From NCBI GenBank assembly GCA_963770765.1, contig CAVYQS010000014.1, forward strand, positions 1-64,000: a DNA stretch of 64,000 nt. The letters are read 5' to 3'. Source of the DNA: CAVPCY01 sp963770765 (lineage in GTDB: Bacteria > Actinomycetota > Coriobacteriia > Anaerosomatales > PHET01). The translations under genes and the position numbers were made by a program. The notes under the pieces were generated by a model. That model worked only from the letters and a program-made list of their open reading frames with translations, was not told where the DNA came from and did no database searches. Of this stretch, positions 35,997 through 44,799 are shown piece by piece. Numbering within the stretch: position 1 is the first letter of the stretch; every line of letters starts with the position of its first letter.

Positions 35997-38165
35997 ATGT
36001 CAGGGGCAATCGCGTGGCTAGCGCCTCTATCGGCCGTCTTGGGCCTTGGGGTTGCGGCGTTCTTGGGTTCTTGGGTTCTGAAACAGGATCCGGGCAACGC
36101 CAAGATGCAGGAGATCTCGCTGGCCACACAGGAGGGCGCGATGGCGTTCCTCAAGGCGGAATGGCGGGTTCTTATCGTGTTCGCGGGAGCGGTCTTCGTG
36201 GCGCTGACGTTCGCGATGGGCGCCGGCGACCTCACGAAGGGCCTCATGACGGGCTTCGCGTTCCTGACCGGCGCCTTCTTGTCGGCAGCTGCAGGCTACG
36301 TGGGAATGTACGTCGCCACACGCGCCAACACACGAACGGCGCAGGCTGCGACGACCGGTATCGCCAAGGCACTCAACGTGGCGTTCCGCTCCGGACTGAC
36401 GATGGGCCTGACGGTCGCTTCGTTCGGCCTGTTCGGTCTGTCGCTGTGGGTCATCTTCCTCATCCTCAACGGCGAGACTCCCCAGCCTGAGATCGTCAAC
36501 GGCTTCGCCCTCGGTGCCAGCTCGATCGCGCTGTTCGCGCGTGTGGGCGGTGGCATCTACACGAAGGCGGCCGACGTCGGCGCCGACCTCGTGGGCAAGG
36601 TCGAAGCGGGCATCCCCGAAGACGATCCTCGCAACCCGGCGGTCATCGCCGACAACGTGGGCGACAACGTGGGCGACGTTGCCGGCATGGGTGCCGACCT
36701 CTTCGAGAGCTATGTGGGCTCGATCTTGGCTCCCATCGTTCTCGCGCTCGCGCTGTGGGGCGGCATCACACTCGAGAAGCTCACGCTCCTGAAGGTCAAC
36801 GGCGAGGTCTTCGCTCTGCAGAAGATCGTCGAGGTCGCGCCTAAGGACCTGACGTTCGGCATCGTCACCCCGCTGCTGATCGCAGCGCTCGGAATCGTGG
36901 CGTCGATCATCGGCCTGTTCGCCGTTCGCGCCAAGGAGGGCGGCAACCTCCACACGGCGCTGAATGTCGGAACCTACGTGGCGGCGGGTCTTGAGGTCGT
37001 GGCGATGGCAGGACTGTTCTACCTGTGGGCACAGGGTGTGGGCGACATGTCCCGCATGTGGTACTTCGGCTCCGTTGTCTTGGGCCTTGCCGCAGGTATC
37101 GCGATCGGCCAGATCACCGAGTACTACTGCTCCGACCACTACAAGCCGGTCAAGGGCATCGCGGAAGCATCCGAGACGGGTGCCGCGACGAACATCATCT
37201 CGGGTCTCGGCGTGGGAATGATCTCGACGGTCGGCCCCATCCTCGTGGTCGCAGTCGCCATCTGGGGCGCCTACTTCATGGGCAACCTCGCCGTGCCGTG
37301 GAGCACGACCTCCGGCATATACGGAATCGCCCTTGCCGCGCTGGGCATGCTGTCGATCACCGCCATCACAGTCGGTGTGGACGCCTACGGACCGGTGGCC
37401 GACAACGCCGGCGGTATCGCGGAGATGGCTCACATGGATCCGAGCATCCGCAAGATCACCGATTCGCTGGACTCGGTGGGCAACACCACCGCCGCCATCG
37501 CCAAGGGCTTTGCGATCGGCTCGGCTGGTCTTACGGCTCTGGCCCTCTTCACCGCGTTCCGCACCACGATCGCCACTGGTGGCATCAAGCTTGACCTGTC
37601 ACTTGAGAACCCCTACATCGTCGTGGGTCTCTTCGTGGGGGCGATGCTCCCGTTCCTGTTCGGCGCACTGACCATGAACGCCGTGGGACGCGCCGCGTTC
37701 GCGATGATCGGCGAGGTACGCCGTCAGTTCAAGGAGATCCCGGGACTGCTTGCGGGCGATGAGAACGCTCGGCCCGACTACGCGGCGTGCGTCGACATCG
37801 CCACCAAGGGCGCGCTCAAGGAGATGATCGTCCCCGGCGTGCTCGCTGTCGTCGTCCCGATCGGCCTGGGCATCCTGAACCTCGAGATCCTTGGCGGTTT
37901 CCTCGCCGGAGCCACGGTTTCGGGCTTCTTGCTCGCGATCATGATGGCCAACGCCGGTGGCGCGTGGGACAACGCCAAGAAGTACATCGAGGGTGGCGCC
38001 CACGGCGGCAAGGGCTCTGAAGCCCATAAGGCCGCGGTCGTCGGCGACACCGTCGGCGACCCGTTCAAGGACACCTCCGGTCCGGCCATGAACATCCTCA
38101 TCAAGCTCATGACCGTCGTGGCATTGGTTTTTGCCCCGCTGTTCCTGCGGGTGCACGGCGGCTAG
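35997..38165 (+). CDS. hppA: Membrane-bound pyrophosphatase, K+-dependent type
   Basis: This integral membrane enzyme couples PPi hydrolysis to ion export. The 722-residue protein has about 16 membrane helices. PPi/Mg sites are 'ADNVGDNVGDVAGMGADLFE' (from about residue 217), 'DAYGPVADNAGGIAEM' and the C-terminal 'GDTVGDPFKDTSGPAMNILI'. The key position in 'GNTTAA' (about 496-501) is alanine rather than lysine, marking the K+-dependent subfamily by established family rules. Whether H+ or Na+ is pumped cannot be decided here. GGAAGGAGAGGG is the ribosome binding site. Confidence 0.95.
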   Translation: MSGAIAWLAPLSAVLGLGVAAFLGSWVLKQDPGNAKMQEISLATQEGAMAFLKAEWRVLIVFAGAVFVALTFAMGAGDLTKGLMTGFAFLTGAFLSAAAGYVGMYVATRANTRTAQAATTGIAKALNVAFRSGLTMGLTVASFGLFGLSLWVIFLILNGETPQPEIVNGFALGASSIALFARVGGGIYTKAADVGADLVGKVEAGIPEDDPRNPAVIADNVGDNVGDVAGMGADLFESYVGSILAPIVLALALWGGITLEKLTLLKVNGEVFALQKIVEVAPKDLTFGIVTPLLIAALGIVASIIGLFAVRAKEGGNLHTALNVGTYVAAGLEVVAMAGLFYLWAQGVGDMSRMWYFGSVVLGLAAGIAIGQITEYYCSDHYKPVKGIAEASETGAATNIISGLGVGMISTVGPILVVAVAIWGAYFMGNLAVPWSTTSGIYGIALAALGMLSITAITVGVDAYGPVADNAGGIAEMAHMDPSIRKITDSLDSVGNTTAAIAKGFAIGSAGLTALALFTAFRTTIATGGIKLDLSLENPYIVVGLFVGAMLPFLFGALTMNAVGRAAFAMIGEVRRQFKEIPGLLAGDENARPDYAACVDIATKGALKEMIVPGVLAVVVPIGLGILNLEILGGFLAGATVSGFLLAIMMANAGGAWDNAKKYIEGGAHGGKGSEAHKAAVVGDTVGDPFKDTSGPAMNILIKLMTVVALVFAPLFLRVHGG

Positions 38166-38223
38166 TGCGTCTCAGCCTGTCGCCATGGTGCGCGACAGGT
38201 GTGTCGATTGGGTATGACTCGTC

Positions 38224-38250
38224 AGGCGGGGGCCATCGCGGCCCCCGCCT
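38224..38250 (+). terminator. Terminator after hppA
   Basis: A perfect 11-bp stem AGGCGGGGGCC (38224-38234) / GGCCCCCGCCT (38240-38250) has a five-base loop. It isolates hppA from dnaG. Confidence 0.7.
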
Positions 38251-38277
38251 CACGCGCTTGAGAGGGGAGGTCGTACC

Positions 38278-40095
38278 GTGGGACGAATCACCGATGAAGA
38301 CGTCACGCGGGTTCGTGACGCGACCGACCTCATCTCGGTGATCGGCGAGCGGGTCGTCTTGAGGCAGAAGGGACGGCTCTTCTGGGGCCTGTGCCCGTTT
38401 CACGGCGAGAAGACGCCGTCGTTCAAGGTGGATCCTGCCACTCAGCTGTGGCACTGCTTCGGCTGTGGTCTGGGCGGCGACGTGTTCGGCTTCGTGATGA
38501 AGACCGACAACGTGGAGTTCCCCGACTCCGTGCGCATGCTCGCCGACAGGGCGAACATCGAGCTCCACGAGGAGCAGGGCGGCGTCCCCAGGGGTCACAA
38601 GGAGCGGCTGTTCGCGGTTCTCGATGAGACCGCCGAGTTCTACCATCGAGCTCTGACCGGTTCTCGCGAAGGCTCTGCAGCAGCCGGACGTGAGTACCTT
38701 GCGAACCGCGGCTTCGGCAGTGATGTCGCGAAGTCGTGGCGCCTGGGTTATGCGCAAGGGCGCGGCTCGCTGACGAGGCACCTGACCGGCAAGGGCTACA
38801 GCGCCGAAGAGCTCGTGGATGCCAACGTCGCCTTGCGTGGCGACGATGGGAGTCTCAAGGACCGCTTCTACGACCGCATCATGTTCCCGATCGCCGATCT
38901 GCAGGGCCGCGTGATCGCGTTTGGCGGGAGGGTCGTCAATCGAGGCGAACCGAAGTACCTCAACACCAACGACACGCCGGTGTTCCACAAGTCCGCGAAC
39001 CTCTACGCCATCGACCGCGCCAAGGGGCCGATCACAGCGACGGGTACGGCTATCGTCGCCGAAGGCTACACCGATGTGATCGCTCTCCATGAGGCGGGGT
39101 TCACCTCGACCGTTGCGGCCCTCGGTACCGCCCTCACCCGCCAGCACGTGAAGCTGCTCGGTCGTTTCGCCAAGCGGATCGTCTACCTGTTCGATGGCGA
39201 TGAAGCGGGGCTTCGGGCCGCCGACCGGGCGGTCGAGTTCGTTGACCGTGACGTCACCCCCGAGGCGGGCAACTCCCGCGTTGAACTGGCCGTGGCAGTG
39301 CTTCCTCAAGGCCTCGACCCCGCCGACTTCGTCGCTCAGCAGGGAGCGGACAGTCTGCGCGCAGTCATCGAGTCAGCGGAGCCTCTCTTGCGGTTCGCCA
39401 TCGACCGGCGCCTCGCTCGGTGGGATCTCGATCGTCCCGAGGAGAGAGCGCGGGCCCTGAAGGATGCTGCGGCGGTTCTGGCCCCGATCAAGGAGTCGCT
39501 GCTTGCTTCTGACTACGCGAACTACATAGCAGACAGACTCTTCACCGATCAGGCGATCGTCGCGCGCGCTGTCATGCAGAGCGTGGCTCACGCACCGTCG
39601 GATCGTGTGGCAGGTGTCGAGACGCAGCCGCAGCCGGCACAACCGGTTGTCACGCCTCGGCAGCGCGCCGAACGCGAGCTTCTTGGACTGCTGGTCAGAA
39701 CGGTGCGATTGCGTGAGAGGGCACGGCAGTTGCTTGCAGACAACCTGCTGGCTGATGAGTCCCACGTCGAGATGGCGAAGGTCATCGCCGAGGTGGGGCG
39801 CACCGTGAGTGCCTCGGTTCTGGTCGGGCGGCTCGACGACCGCGTTCCCGGCGCCGCAGCGGCACTGGCCGGAGCCGAAGTGGACGCCGATGACGACGCG
39901 CGAGCCGAGGTGCTCGCCGACGATCTGACGCGCCGCATCAAGGAGTTCGAGCTCGAACGGCGAATAGCCGCTGGGAAGGCCCGACTCAAACAGGGTGGTT
40001 CGCTCAAGGACCCGCTCGAGTATGACGAGGTATTCAGGGAACTCGCATCGCTGGAGCAGCAGCTCGCAGCGGTGCGTCGTCGTGCTGGCGACTGA
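38278..40095 (+). CDS. dnaG: DNA primase
   Basis: DnaG makes RNA primers at the replication fork. The 605-residue protein has the N-terminal zinc-binding domain with C39, H42, C60 and C63. The TOPRIM core follows ('AIVAEGYTDVIALHEAG', 'VYLFDGDEAGLRAADRA'). A helicase-interacting C-terminal domain ends it. GTG 38278 is the family start. rpoD follows 43 bases later, keeping the common dnaG-rpoD macromolecular-synthesis pairing. Confidence 0.97.
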   Translation: MGRITDEDVTRVRDATDLISVIGERVVLRQKGRLFWGLCPFHGEKTPSFKVDPATQLWHCFGCGLGGDVFGFVMKTDNVEFPDSVRMLADRANIELHEEQGGVPRGHKERLFAVLDETAEFYHRALTGSREGSAAAGREYLANRGFGSDVAKSWRLGYAQGRGSLTRHLTGKGYSAEELVDANVALRGDDGSLKDRFYDRIMFPIADLQGRVIAFGGRVVNRGEPKYLNTNDTPVFHKSANLYAIDRAKGPITATGTAIVAEGYTDVIALHEAGFTSTVAALGTALTRQHVKLLGRFAKRIVYLFDGDEAGLRAADRAVEFVDRDVTPEAGNSRVELAVAVLPQGLDPADFVAQQGADSLRAVIESAEPLLRFAIDRRLARWDLDRPEERARALKDAAAVLAPIKESLLASDYANYIADRLFTDQAIVARAVMQSVAHAPSDRVAGVETQPQPAQPVVTPRQRAERELLGLLVRTVRLRERARQLLADNLLADESHVEMAKVIAEVGRTVSASVLVGRLDDRVPGAAAALAGAEVDADDDARAEVLADDLTRRIKEFELERRIAAGKARLKQGGSLKDPLEYDEVFRELASLEQQLAAVRRRAGD

Positions 40096-40138
40096 GCTGA
40101 AGAAACGGGACGAAGGTCCCTTGCGACCAAGGAGAAGC

Positions 40139-41575
40139 GTGGCCGAGAAACAGAAGACGACCGCACGTGCCAAGAGCGGTACCAAGACGCTGACGGAAGA
40201 CGCCGCAGCCGTGAAGCCGCCCAAGGACGTTGTGAAGAAGCCCAAGAAGTCCCCCAAGGGCGACGCAGGTAAAGCCGCTCCCGCGGAGTTCAAGCTCCCG
40301 GAGATGGACGTGCTGCTGAAGATGGGCCGTTCAAAGGGCAATCTCACCGACGAGGAGATTCAGGGCGCCCTCTCCGATGTCGAACTGAGCGAAGAACAGT
40401 TCGATCGGGTCTACACATACTTCAAAGACGCGGGCATCGAGATCGTCGAGGACCCTTCGCATCTGCTCGACCCTGACGCGGTAGCCGACACCGTCGCCGC
40501 CGCCGAGCCTGCGGAGGCAGAATCCGGGGACAGCGACGATGAGGGTCCCGCCGCCGAGATCGCCGCTGTGGACATCGTGCTGCCCAAGGCCGCACCCAAG
40601 GCCGGCAAGAAGAAGCCCAAGAAGCGCGCGGCGGATATGTCCCACCTGGCGCCGCTCACGGGCGACCCGGTTCGCATGTACCTCAAGGAGATCGGGAAGG
40701 TCCCGCTCCTCACGGCTGCACAAGAGGTCGATCTCGCCATGAAGATCGAGGCGGGACTCGAGGCCGGTGCCAAGCTCGAAGAGGCCGCCGAGGCGGCGGG
40801 CCAGCTCGATCGCGCCGAGAAGCGCCGTCTCAACCGCATCGAGCAGGTCGGTCTCGACGCGAAGCAGCAGCTTGTCGAGGCGAACCTTCGCCTTGTCGTC
40901 TCGATCGCCAAGCGCTATGTCGGACGCGGGATGCTCTTCCTCGACCTGATTCAGGAAGGCAACCTCGGCCTCATCCGCGCCGTCGAGAAGTTCGAGTACA
41001 CCAAGGGCTTCAAGTTCTCCACCTACGCTACGTGGTGGATCCGGCAGGCGATCACCCGCGCTATCGCCGACCAGGCCAGGACCATCCGAATTCCCGTACA
41101 CATGGTCGAGACGATCAACAAGCTGATCCGCATCCAGCGCCAGCTGCTCCAGGAGTTGGGCCGCGAGCCCACTCCCGAGGAGATCGGCGAGAAGATGGAG
41201 ATGACCGCCGAGCGGGTCCGCGAGATCCTGAAGATCAGTCAGGAGCCGGTCAGCCTCGAGACCCCCATCGGTGAGGAAGAGGACAGCCAGCTGGGCGACT
41301 TCATCGAGGACGGAGAAGCGGTCGTACCTCCGGATGCCGCGAGCTTCTCCATGCTGCAAGAGCAGCTTGGCAAGGTCCTCGACGGTCTTTCGGAGCGTGA
41401 GCGCAAGGTGATCGAGCTGCGGTTCGGGCTCGTCGACGGACATCCGCGGACACTCGAGGAGGTCGGACGCGAGTTCGGGGTGACCCGGGAGCGCATTCGC
41501 CAGATCGAGAGCAAGACTCTGTGCAAGCTGCGCCACCCCAGTCGCTCGAGCCGTCTGCGCGACTATCTGGAGTAG
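40139..41575 (+). CDS. rpoD: RNA polymerase primary sigma factor RpoD
   Basis: This is the housekeeping sigma-70 factor. The 478 residues comprise a lysine/alanine-rich N-terminal extension (1-50) and region 1.1 ('LLKMGRSKGNLTDEEIQGAL'). Region 1.2 follows ('DPVRMYLKEIGKVPLLTAAQE'-like), then region 2 ('KRYVGRGMLFLDLIQEGNLG', 'YATWWIRQAITRAI'), region 3, and region 4.2 ('TLEEVGREFGVTRERIRQIE'). GTG 40139 follows AAGGAG closely; TTG 40121 is an in-frame alternative. Confidence 0.97.
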   Translation: MAEKQKTTARAKSGTKTLTEDAAAVKPPKDVVKKPKKSPKGDAGKAAPAEFKLPEMDVLLKMGRSKGNLTDEEIQGALSDVELSEEQFDRVYTYFKDAGIEIVEDPSHLLDPDAVADTVAAAEPAEAESGDSDDEGPAAEIAAVDIVLPKAAPKAGKKKPKKRAADMSHLAPLTGDPVRMYLKEIGKVPLLTAAQEVDLAMKIEAGLEAGAKLEEAAEAAGQLDRAEKRRLNRIEQVGLDAKQQLVEANLRLVVSIAKRYVGRGMLFLDLIQEGNLGLIRAVEKFEYTKGFKFSTYATWWIRQAITRAIADQARTIRIPVHMVETINKLIRIQRQLLQELGREPTPEEIGEKMEMTAERVREILKISQEPVSLETPIGEEEDSQLGDFIEDGEAVVPPDAASFSMLQEQLGKVLDGLSERERKVIELRFGLVDGHPRTLEEVGREFGVTRERIRQIESKTLCKLRHPSRSSRLRDYLE

Positions 41576-41606
41576 GCGCTTGGCGCGATTGCGGAGTGTG
41601 AAACGA

Positions 41607-41634
41607 CGAAGGCCCCGCGAATGCGGGGCCTTCG
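41607..41634. terminator. Bidirectional terminator between rpoD and tRNA-Asn
   Basis: A perfect 12-bp stem CGAAGGCCCCGC / GCGGGGCCTTCG has a GAAT tetraloop. It lies between the convergent rpoD and tRNA-Asn genes and can serve both. Confidence 0.75.
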
Positions 41635-41643
41635 GTGTGTTCT

Positions 41644-41719
<76 letters not shown>

Positions 41720-41748
41720 GTATCAACGCGCGTGCGGCGCGAAACGGA

Positions 41749-41778
41749 AGTATACGCAACCTGGCGCGGGGTGTGCAA
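41749..41778 (-). promoter_or_regulatory. Promoter of tRNA-Asn
   Basis: On the minus strand TTGCAC (41778-41773) and TATACT (41754-41749) are 18 bases apart, an excellent vegetative promoter about 30 bases ahead of the tRNA. Confidence 0.65.
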
Positions 41779-41875
41779 GATGAATACCGCAAGGCACTCC
41801 GCGGCTGCGGCGACCCCGCGCGAAACGGTCTGCGACACCGCGTGTGCCGATGAGCGCACGGCGTCGCCGTGGCTC

Positions 41876-41904
41876 TCACACCATGGGGCGCCCTGACGTA
41901 TAAT
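41876..41904 (+). promoter_or_regulatory. Probable promoter of the CAT-anticodon tRNA
   Basis: A perfect TATAAT at 41899-41904 has a poor -35 match (TCACAC, 41876-41881) at 17-base spacing. It is the best plus-strand promoter before the tRNA at 41980 and the envelope genes that follow. Confidence 0.45.
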
Positions 41905-41979
41905 CAACCGTCGATTCGCGGTCGCGTGTCGGGAATCGTCGGGTCGGCGTGGCTTGGCGCCGACCGTCGTATCTGGTGC

Positions 41980-42054
41980 GGGCCCGTAGCTCAATGGTGG
42001 AGCAGGGGACTCATAATCCCTTGGTTGTAGGTTCGAATCCTACCGGGCCCACCA
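41980..42054 (+). tRNA. tRNA with CAT anticodon (elongator Met or Ile2)
   Basis: A 75-base cloverleaf has acceptor GGGCCCG/CGGGCCC, anticodon loop CTCATAA (anticodon CAT), T arm GTAGG-TTCGAAT-CCTAC and encoded CCA. The first pair is G-C, so it is not an initiator tRNA. CAT can read Met or, when the C is modified to lysidine, Ile AUA. Sequence alone does not settle which. The muramidase gene starts 12 bases after the CCA. Confidence 0.92.
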
Positions 42055-42066
42055 CGAGAGGTCGCT

Positions 42067-43173
42067 ATGTCCAAAGGCCACAGAAAGTCGCGCGCGCACA
42101 GTGCGCCTCGGCTCAGGAAGCGCTCACCTTACCCGGTGATCGCGTGGGTGATCGCTGCTGCGGCCATCCTGGGTGTGGTCGCGACGGCAGTCGGACTCAG
42201 TGCGCTGGCAAGCCCTCGCGCTCAGGCCGAACCGGTCGCCGTTCCGTCACCTCCGGACGTCTCGGTACAGCAGACGCAGACCGTGGCACCATCGCGTGTC
42301 GAGGTTCCGCCGCTGAGCGGTCTGTCGCTCACCGAGGCCGAGACGGTGCTGTCGGCGGCGGACCTCGCCATACGGGTCCGCTCTGAGGGCAGTCTGAGCG
42401 AGCACGGCGTCCTGCTCGTCGTGGACCAAGAACCAGCCGCAGGTGTGCTGACGGATGCTTCGTCATCCATCACCGTCACCGTCCGCAGCGTGGAACCCAC
42501 GGCGACCGAGGCCACGGAGAAGCCCGATGAGGACGCGGCTCCTGAGTATGTAGTCTGCATCGATCCTGGCCATCAGGCCCGTGCCGACGCGACCCCGGAG
42601 CCGGTTGGTCCCGGTTCGAAGACCGTCAAGCCGAGCGTGAGCGGGGGGGCGACCGGGGTCAAGACCAGGGTGCCGGAGTACGAGATCGCGATGCAGATAT
42701 CGATGAATCTCAAGCAAGAGCTCGAGGCGCGCGGCGTCAAGGTCGTGATGACCAGAACCACCAACGACGTGAATCTGAGCAATTCGGAGCGCGCCATGAT
42801 CGCCAATCGCGCTGAGGCCGACCTGCTCATTCGAATCCATGGTGACGGGAGCCCCGAGGCGTCCACCGCAGGGCTGTCCACGTTGTACCCGGCCAAGAAC
42901 AAGTGGACGAGCCCGGTAGCCTCCGATTCGCAGCGTGCCGCCAGGCTCATCCAGTCAGCAGCCATCGGCGCCACCGGCGCTGTCGATCGCGGCATCAAGC
43001 AGAGAGGCGACCTGACCGGCTTCAACTGGTCTGAAGTCCCCTCGGTGCTGGTGGAGTGCGGGTTCTTGTCGAATCCGGTCGAGGACCGGCTGTTGGCCAG
43101 CCCCCACTATCAGGACAAGCTCGCGCGCGGTATCGCCGACGGGGCTCTGCGGTTCTTGGGGGAGAGTCGCTAG
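42067..43173 (+). CDS. N-acetylmuramoyl-L-alanine amidase with PASTA domain
   Basis: This is a predicted secreted cell-wall hydrolase that cleaves the amide bond between MurNAc and L-Ala. The 368 residues comprise a basic N-terminus, one membrane anchor or signal (about 23-50), and a single PASTA-like domain ('VPPLSGLSLTEAETVLSAADL', about 80-140). The Amidase_3 domain has the zinc ligands and catalytic residues in 'CIDPGHQ', 'YEIAMQIS', 'LLIRIHGDGS' and 'SVLVECGFLSNP'. PASTA binds peptidoglycan. A GAGAGG site precedes ATG 42067. It overlaps the next gene by one base. Confidence 0.92.
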   Translation: MSKGHRKSRAHSAPRLRKRSPYPVIAWVIAAAAILGVVATAVGLSALASPRAQAEPVAVPSPPDVSVQQTQTVAPSRVEVPPLSGLSLTEAETVLSAADLAIRVRSEGSLSEHGVLLVVDQEPAAGVLTDASSSITVTVRSVEPTATEATEKPDEDAAPEYVVCIDPGHQARADATPEPVGPGSKTVKPSVSGGATGVKTRVPEYEIAMQISMNLKQELEARGVKVVMTRTTNDVNLSNSERAMIANRAEADLLIRIHGDGSPEASTAGLSTLYPAKNKWTSPVASDSQRAARLIQSAAIGATGAVDRGIKQRGDLTGFNWSEVPSVLVECGFLSNPVEDRLLASPHYQDKLARGIADGALRFLGESR

Positions 43174-43856
43174 TGTCCCGAACCACGCGCTCTGCGCTCG
43201 TTGGCGTCCTCGTCGGGGTACTGTGCGTCGGTGCGGTCGCGGCCCTGCTGATCTGGGGGCCCCTCGACCTGCCTCGACCCGAGGCGCCACGCTCCTTGCT
43301 TGTCGTGTGTGCCGTTCCAGAGGAGTCCGGGACCGAGGTGGCCGGACTCACATTCGTGGTCGACACACGTAGCGGCGAGGTGTCCGCCACCGATCCCTTC
43401 GCCGCGGGGACGGTGCCTGGCACCAGCGCGGGCACTCCACGGGAGGCACTGCCCTTCGGCGGTGGGAAGACGGTCGCGGTCGCCTTGAGTCCCCAGACCG
43501 GCGAGCCGGACATCGCATGGATCGTTCTACCCGTCGCGACATGGAGCATGCTTGTCGACGAGGCGGGTGGAATCGAGGTCGACGTGCCCGTCGCCATCAG
43601 CACCTACCGGGAGGGCGAACTGACCTCTCTGAGTCCGGGTCCTCAGCGGCTGTCCGGTGCTCAGACAGCCGCGCTGACGAGCGCTGCCAGCCATCTCGAT
43701 GCGGAGACGAGGAGCAAGGTCGTCGACGAGCTGACCGCGTCGGTCGGCTCGGTCGTGGCACGTTCGGGTCCGCGGCTCAGCGAGTCTGTCGCCACGGGCG
43801 CGGCGCTAAGCTCTCTGCAGCCCGAAGACATGCCGGTTCTCCCGGCGAAGCAGTAG
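43173..43856 (+). CDS. Divergent LytR-CpsA-Psr (LCP)-like membrane protein
   Basis: The 227-residue protein has an N-terminal membrane segment (about 8-31) and an extracellular domain. Its middle, 'MLVDEAGGIEVDVPVAI' followed by 'LSPGPQRLSGAQTAALTSAA', parallels the LCP phosphotransferase signature of glycine-glycine-x-D/E-V-D-V-P and L-x-x-G-x-x-x-L-x-G-x-x-A-L. The arginines that bind pyrophosphate in active LCP enzymes are not evident, so it may be non-catalytic. GTG 43173 overlaps the amidase stop by one base, indicating coupling. The assignment is from motif resemblance. Confidence 0.55.
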   Translation: MSRTTRSALVGVLVGVLCVGAVAALLIWGPLDLPRPEAPRSLLVVCAVPEESGTEVAGLTFVVDTRSGEVSATDPFAAGTVPGTSAGTPREALPFGGGKTVAVALSPQTGEPDIAWIVLPVATWSMLVDEAGGIEVDVPVAISTYREGELTSLSPGPQRLSGAQTAALTSAASHLDAETRSKVVDELTASVGSVVARSGPRLSESVATGAALSSLQPEDMPVLPAKQ

Positions 43857-43990
43857 TCGCGCGGTTCATGCGGCAGGAAGTTCGTGCCGATAAAGTCTCA
43901 GGACGAAAGACCAATACCTCTATACTCGCAAGAGGTGGCGGCTCGTGATGCGACGGGGCGCCTGGACCGTTAGGGAGTACGGGCTGCACG
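43857..43990 (+). other. Leader region with -10-like site and small hairpin
   Basis: This 134-base gap before the next gene contains TATACT at 43921-43926 overlapping a small hairpin (CCTCT 43917-43921 with AGAGG 43931-43935). GTCT...AGAC also pair around 43895-43911. It probably holds a promoter for the gene at 43991. I considered a riboswitch and could not support one. Confidence 0.3.
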
Positions 43991-44764
43991 ATGGGCAATC
44001 AGTCTCGCACGTCTCGTCGCTCGGTGATGATGGCTGCTATCGCACTCGTGCTCGCCGCGAGCGTTCTCGGAGCAGCGTATCTGACGCTTGACGGTGCTCG
44101 CGTTCTCTCGGATATGTGGAGTGGCCTTGCTGACGCGACGCCCTCCGAACCCCCCGTCTCGGCCCAGGACCCGGGACCGCCCGAATCGCAGGGCCTTGAC
44201 CTGCCGCCGGGCATGAGCGAGGAGTTCGCCCTGCGCCTGTGGCAAGAGCAGCTGGATTCCCAGCGTGTCATCACCCAGCTCGTGGACGGCGAAGTCCGCT
44301 CTCTGCGCATCAGCGGTGTCGAGCGCGCGGGCGACGAGGCCCGTCTCCTCAGCACCATGACTCTGAAGGACGGCTCCACGGTACCCGGCGTGATCGGGAT
44401 GCGGGCGATCGGCGGCGTATGGTACGTGGCGTACGCGAGTGCCCAATCTGACAGCGCCGCCGCCGTCGCACCCACGTCCGAACTGCCCACCGTCGACGAG
44501 GTGGACACCGATATGCTCAACACGATCATCGCGGAACAGACGGACAGCGCAAAGGTCACTCAGGAGTATGTGGACGGCAAGATCGAGGCGGTTTCGGTGA
44601 AAACCGTCACCATGGGGCCCAATACCGCTACGATTACCCTGGAGATGAACGAGGATCACGAAGAGGGGTACGCCGACATCGTCGCTGTGAAGCAGAGTGT
44701 CGACGGGGAAGACATGTGGTTCCTCGCGCGGTTCGACAAGACCCTCACCGCCTCCGGACAGTAG
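43991..44764 (+). CDS. Secreted or membrane-anchored protein of unknown function
   Basis: The 257-residue protein has an N-terminal hydrophobic segment (about 12-33) and a proline-rich linker. Two similar small domains follow: both contain a 'Q...VITQLVDGEVRSLRISGVE'/'VTQEYVDGKIEAVSVKTVT' helix-strand pattern (about residues 91-110 and 189-208) followed by beta strands. This looks like an internal duplication of a NTF2/cystatin-like fold. No family is recognised. Context between envelope genes and the polysaccharide locus suggests a surface role. Confidence 0.6.
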   Translation: MGNQSRTSRRSVMMAAIALVLAASVLGAAYLTLDGARVLSDMWSGLADATPSEPPVSAQDPGPPESQGLDLPPGMSEEFALRLWQEQLDSQRVITQLVDGEVRSLRISGVERAGDEARLLSTMTLKDGSTVPGVIGMRAIGGVWYVAYASAQSDSAAAVAPTSELPTVDEVDTDMLNTIIAEQTDSAKVTQEYVDGKIEAVSVKTVTMGPNTATITLEMNEDHEEGYADIVAVKQSVDGEDMWFLARFDKTLTASGQ

Positions 44765-44799
44765 CGTCGCCCGCCGTACGAGAAGGGTCCCCATAGCCC

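Noticed and set aside
43860..43990. A cyclic-di-GMP (GEMM) riboswitch, suggested by a GATAAAG...GGACGAAAGACC stretch
   Set aside because: The core resembles GEMM only loosely; the required GGCAAACC/GGGACGCAAAGCC pairing and second helix are not formed. A promoter with a small hairpin explains it as well.
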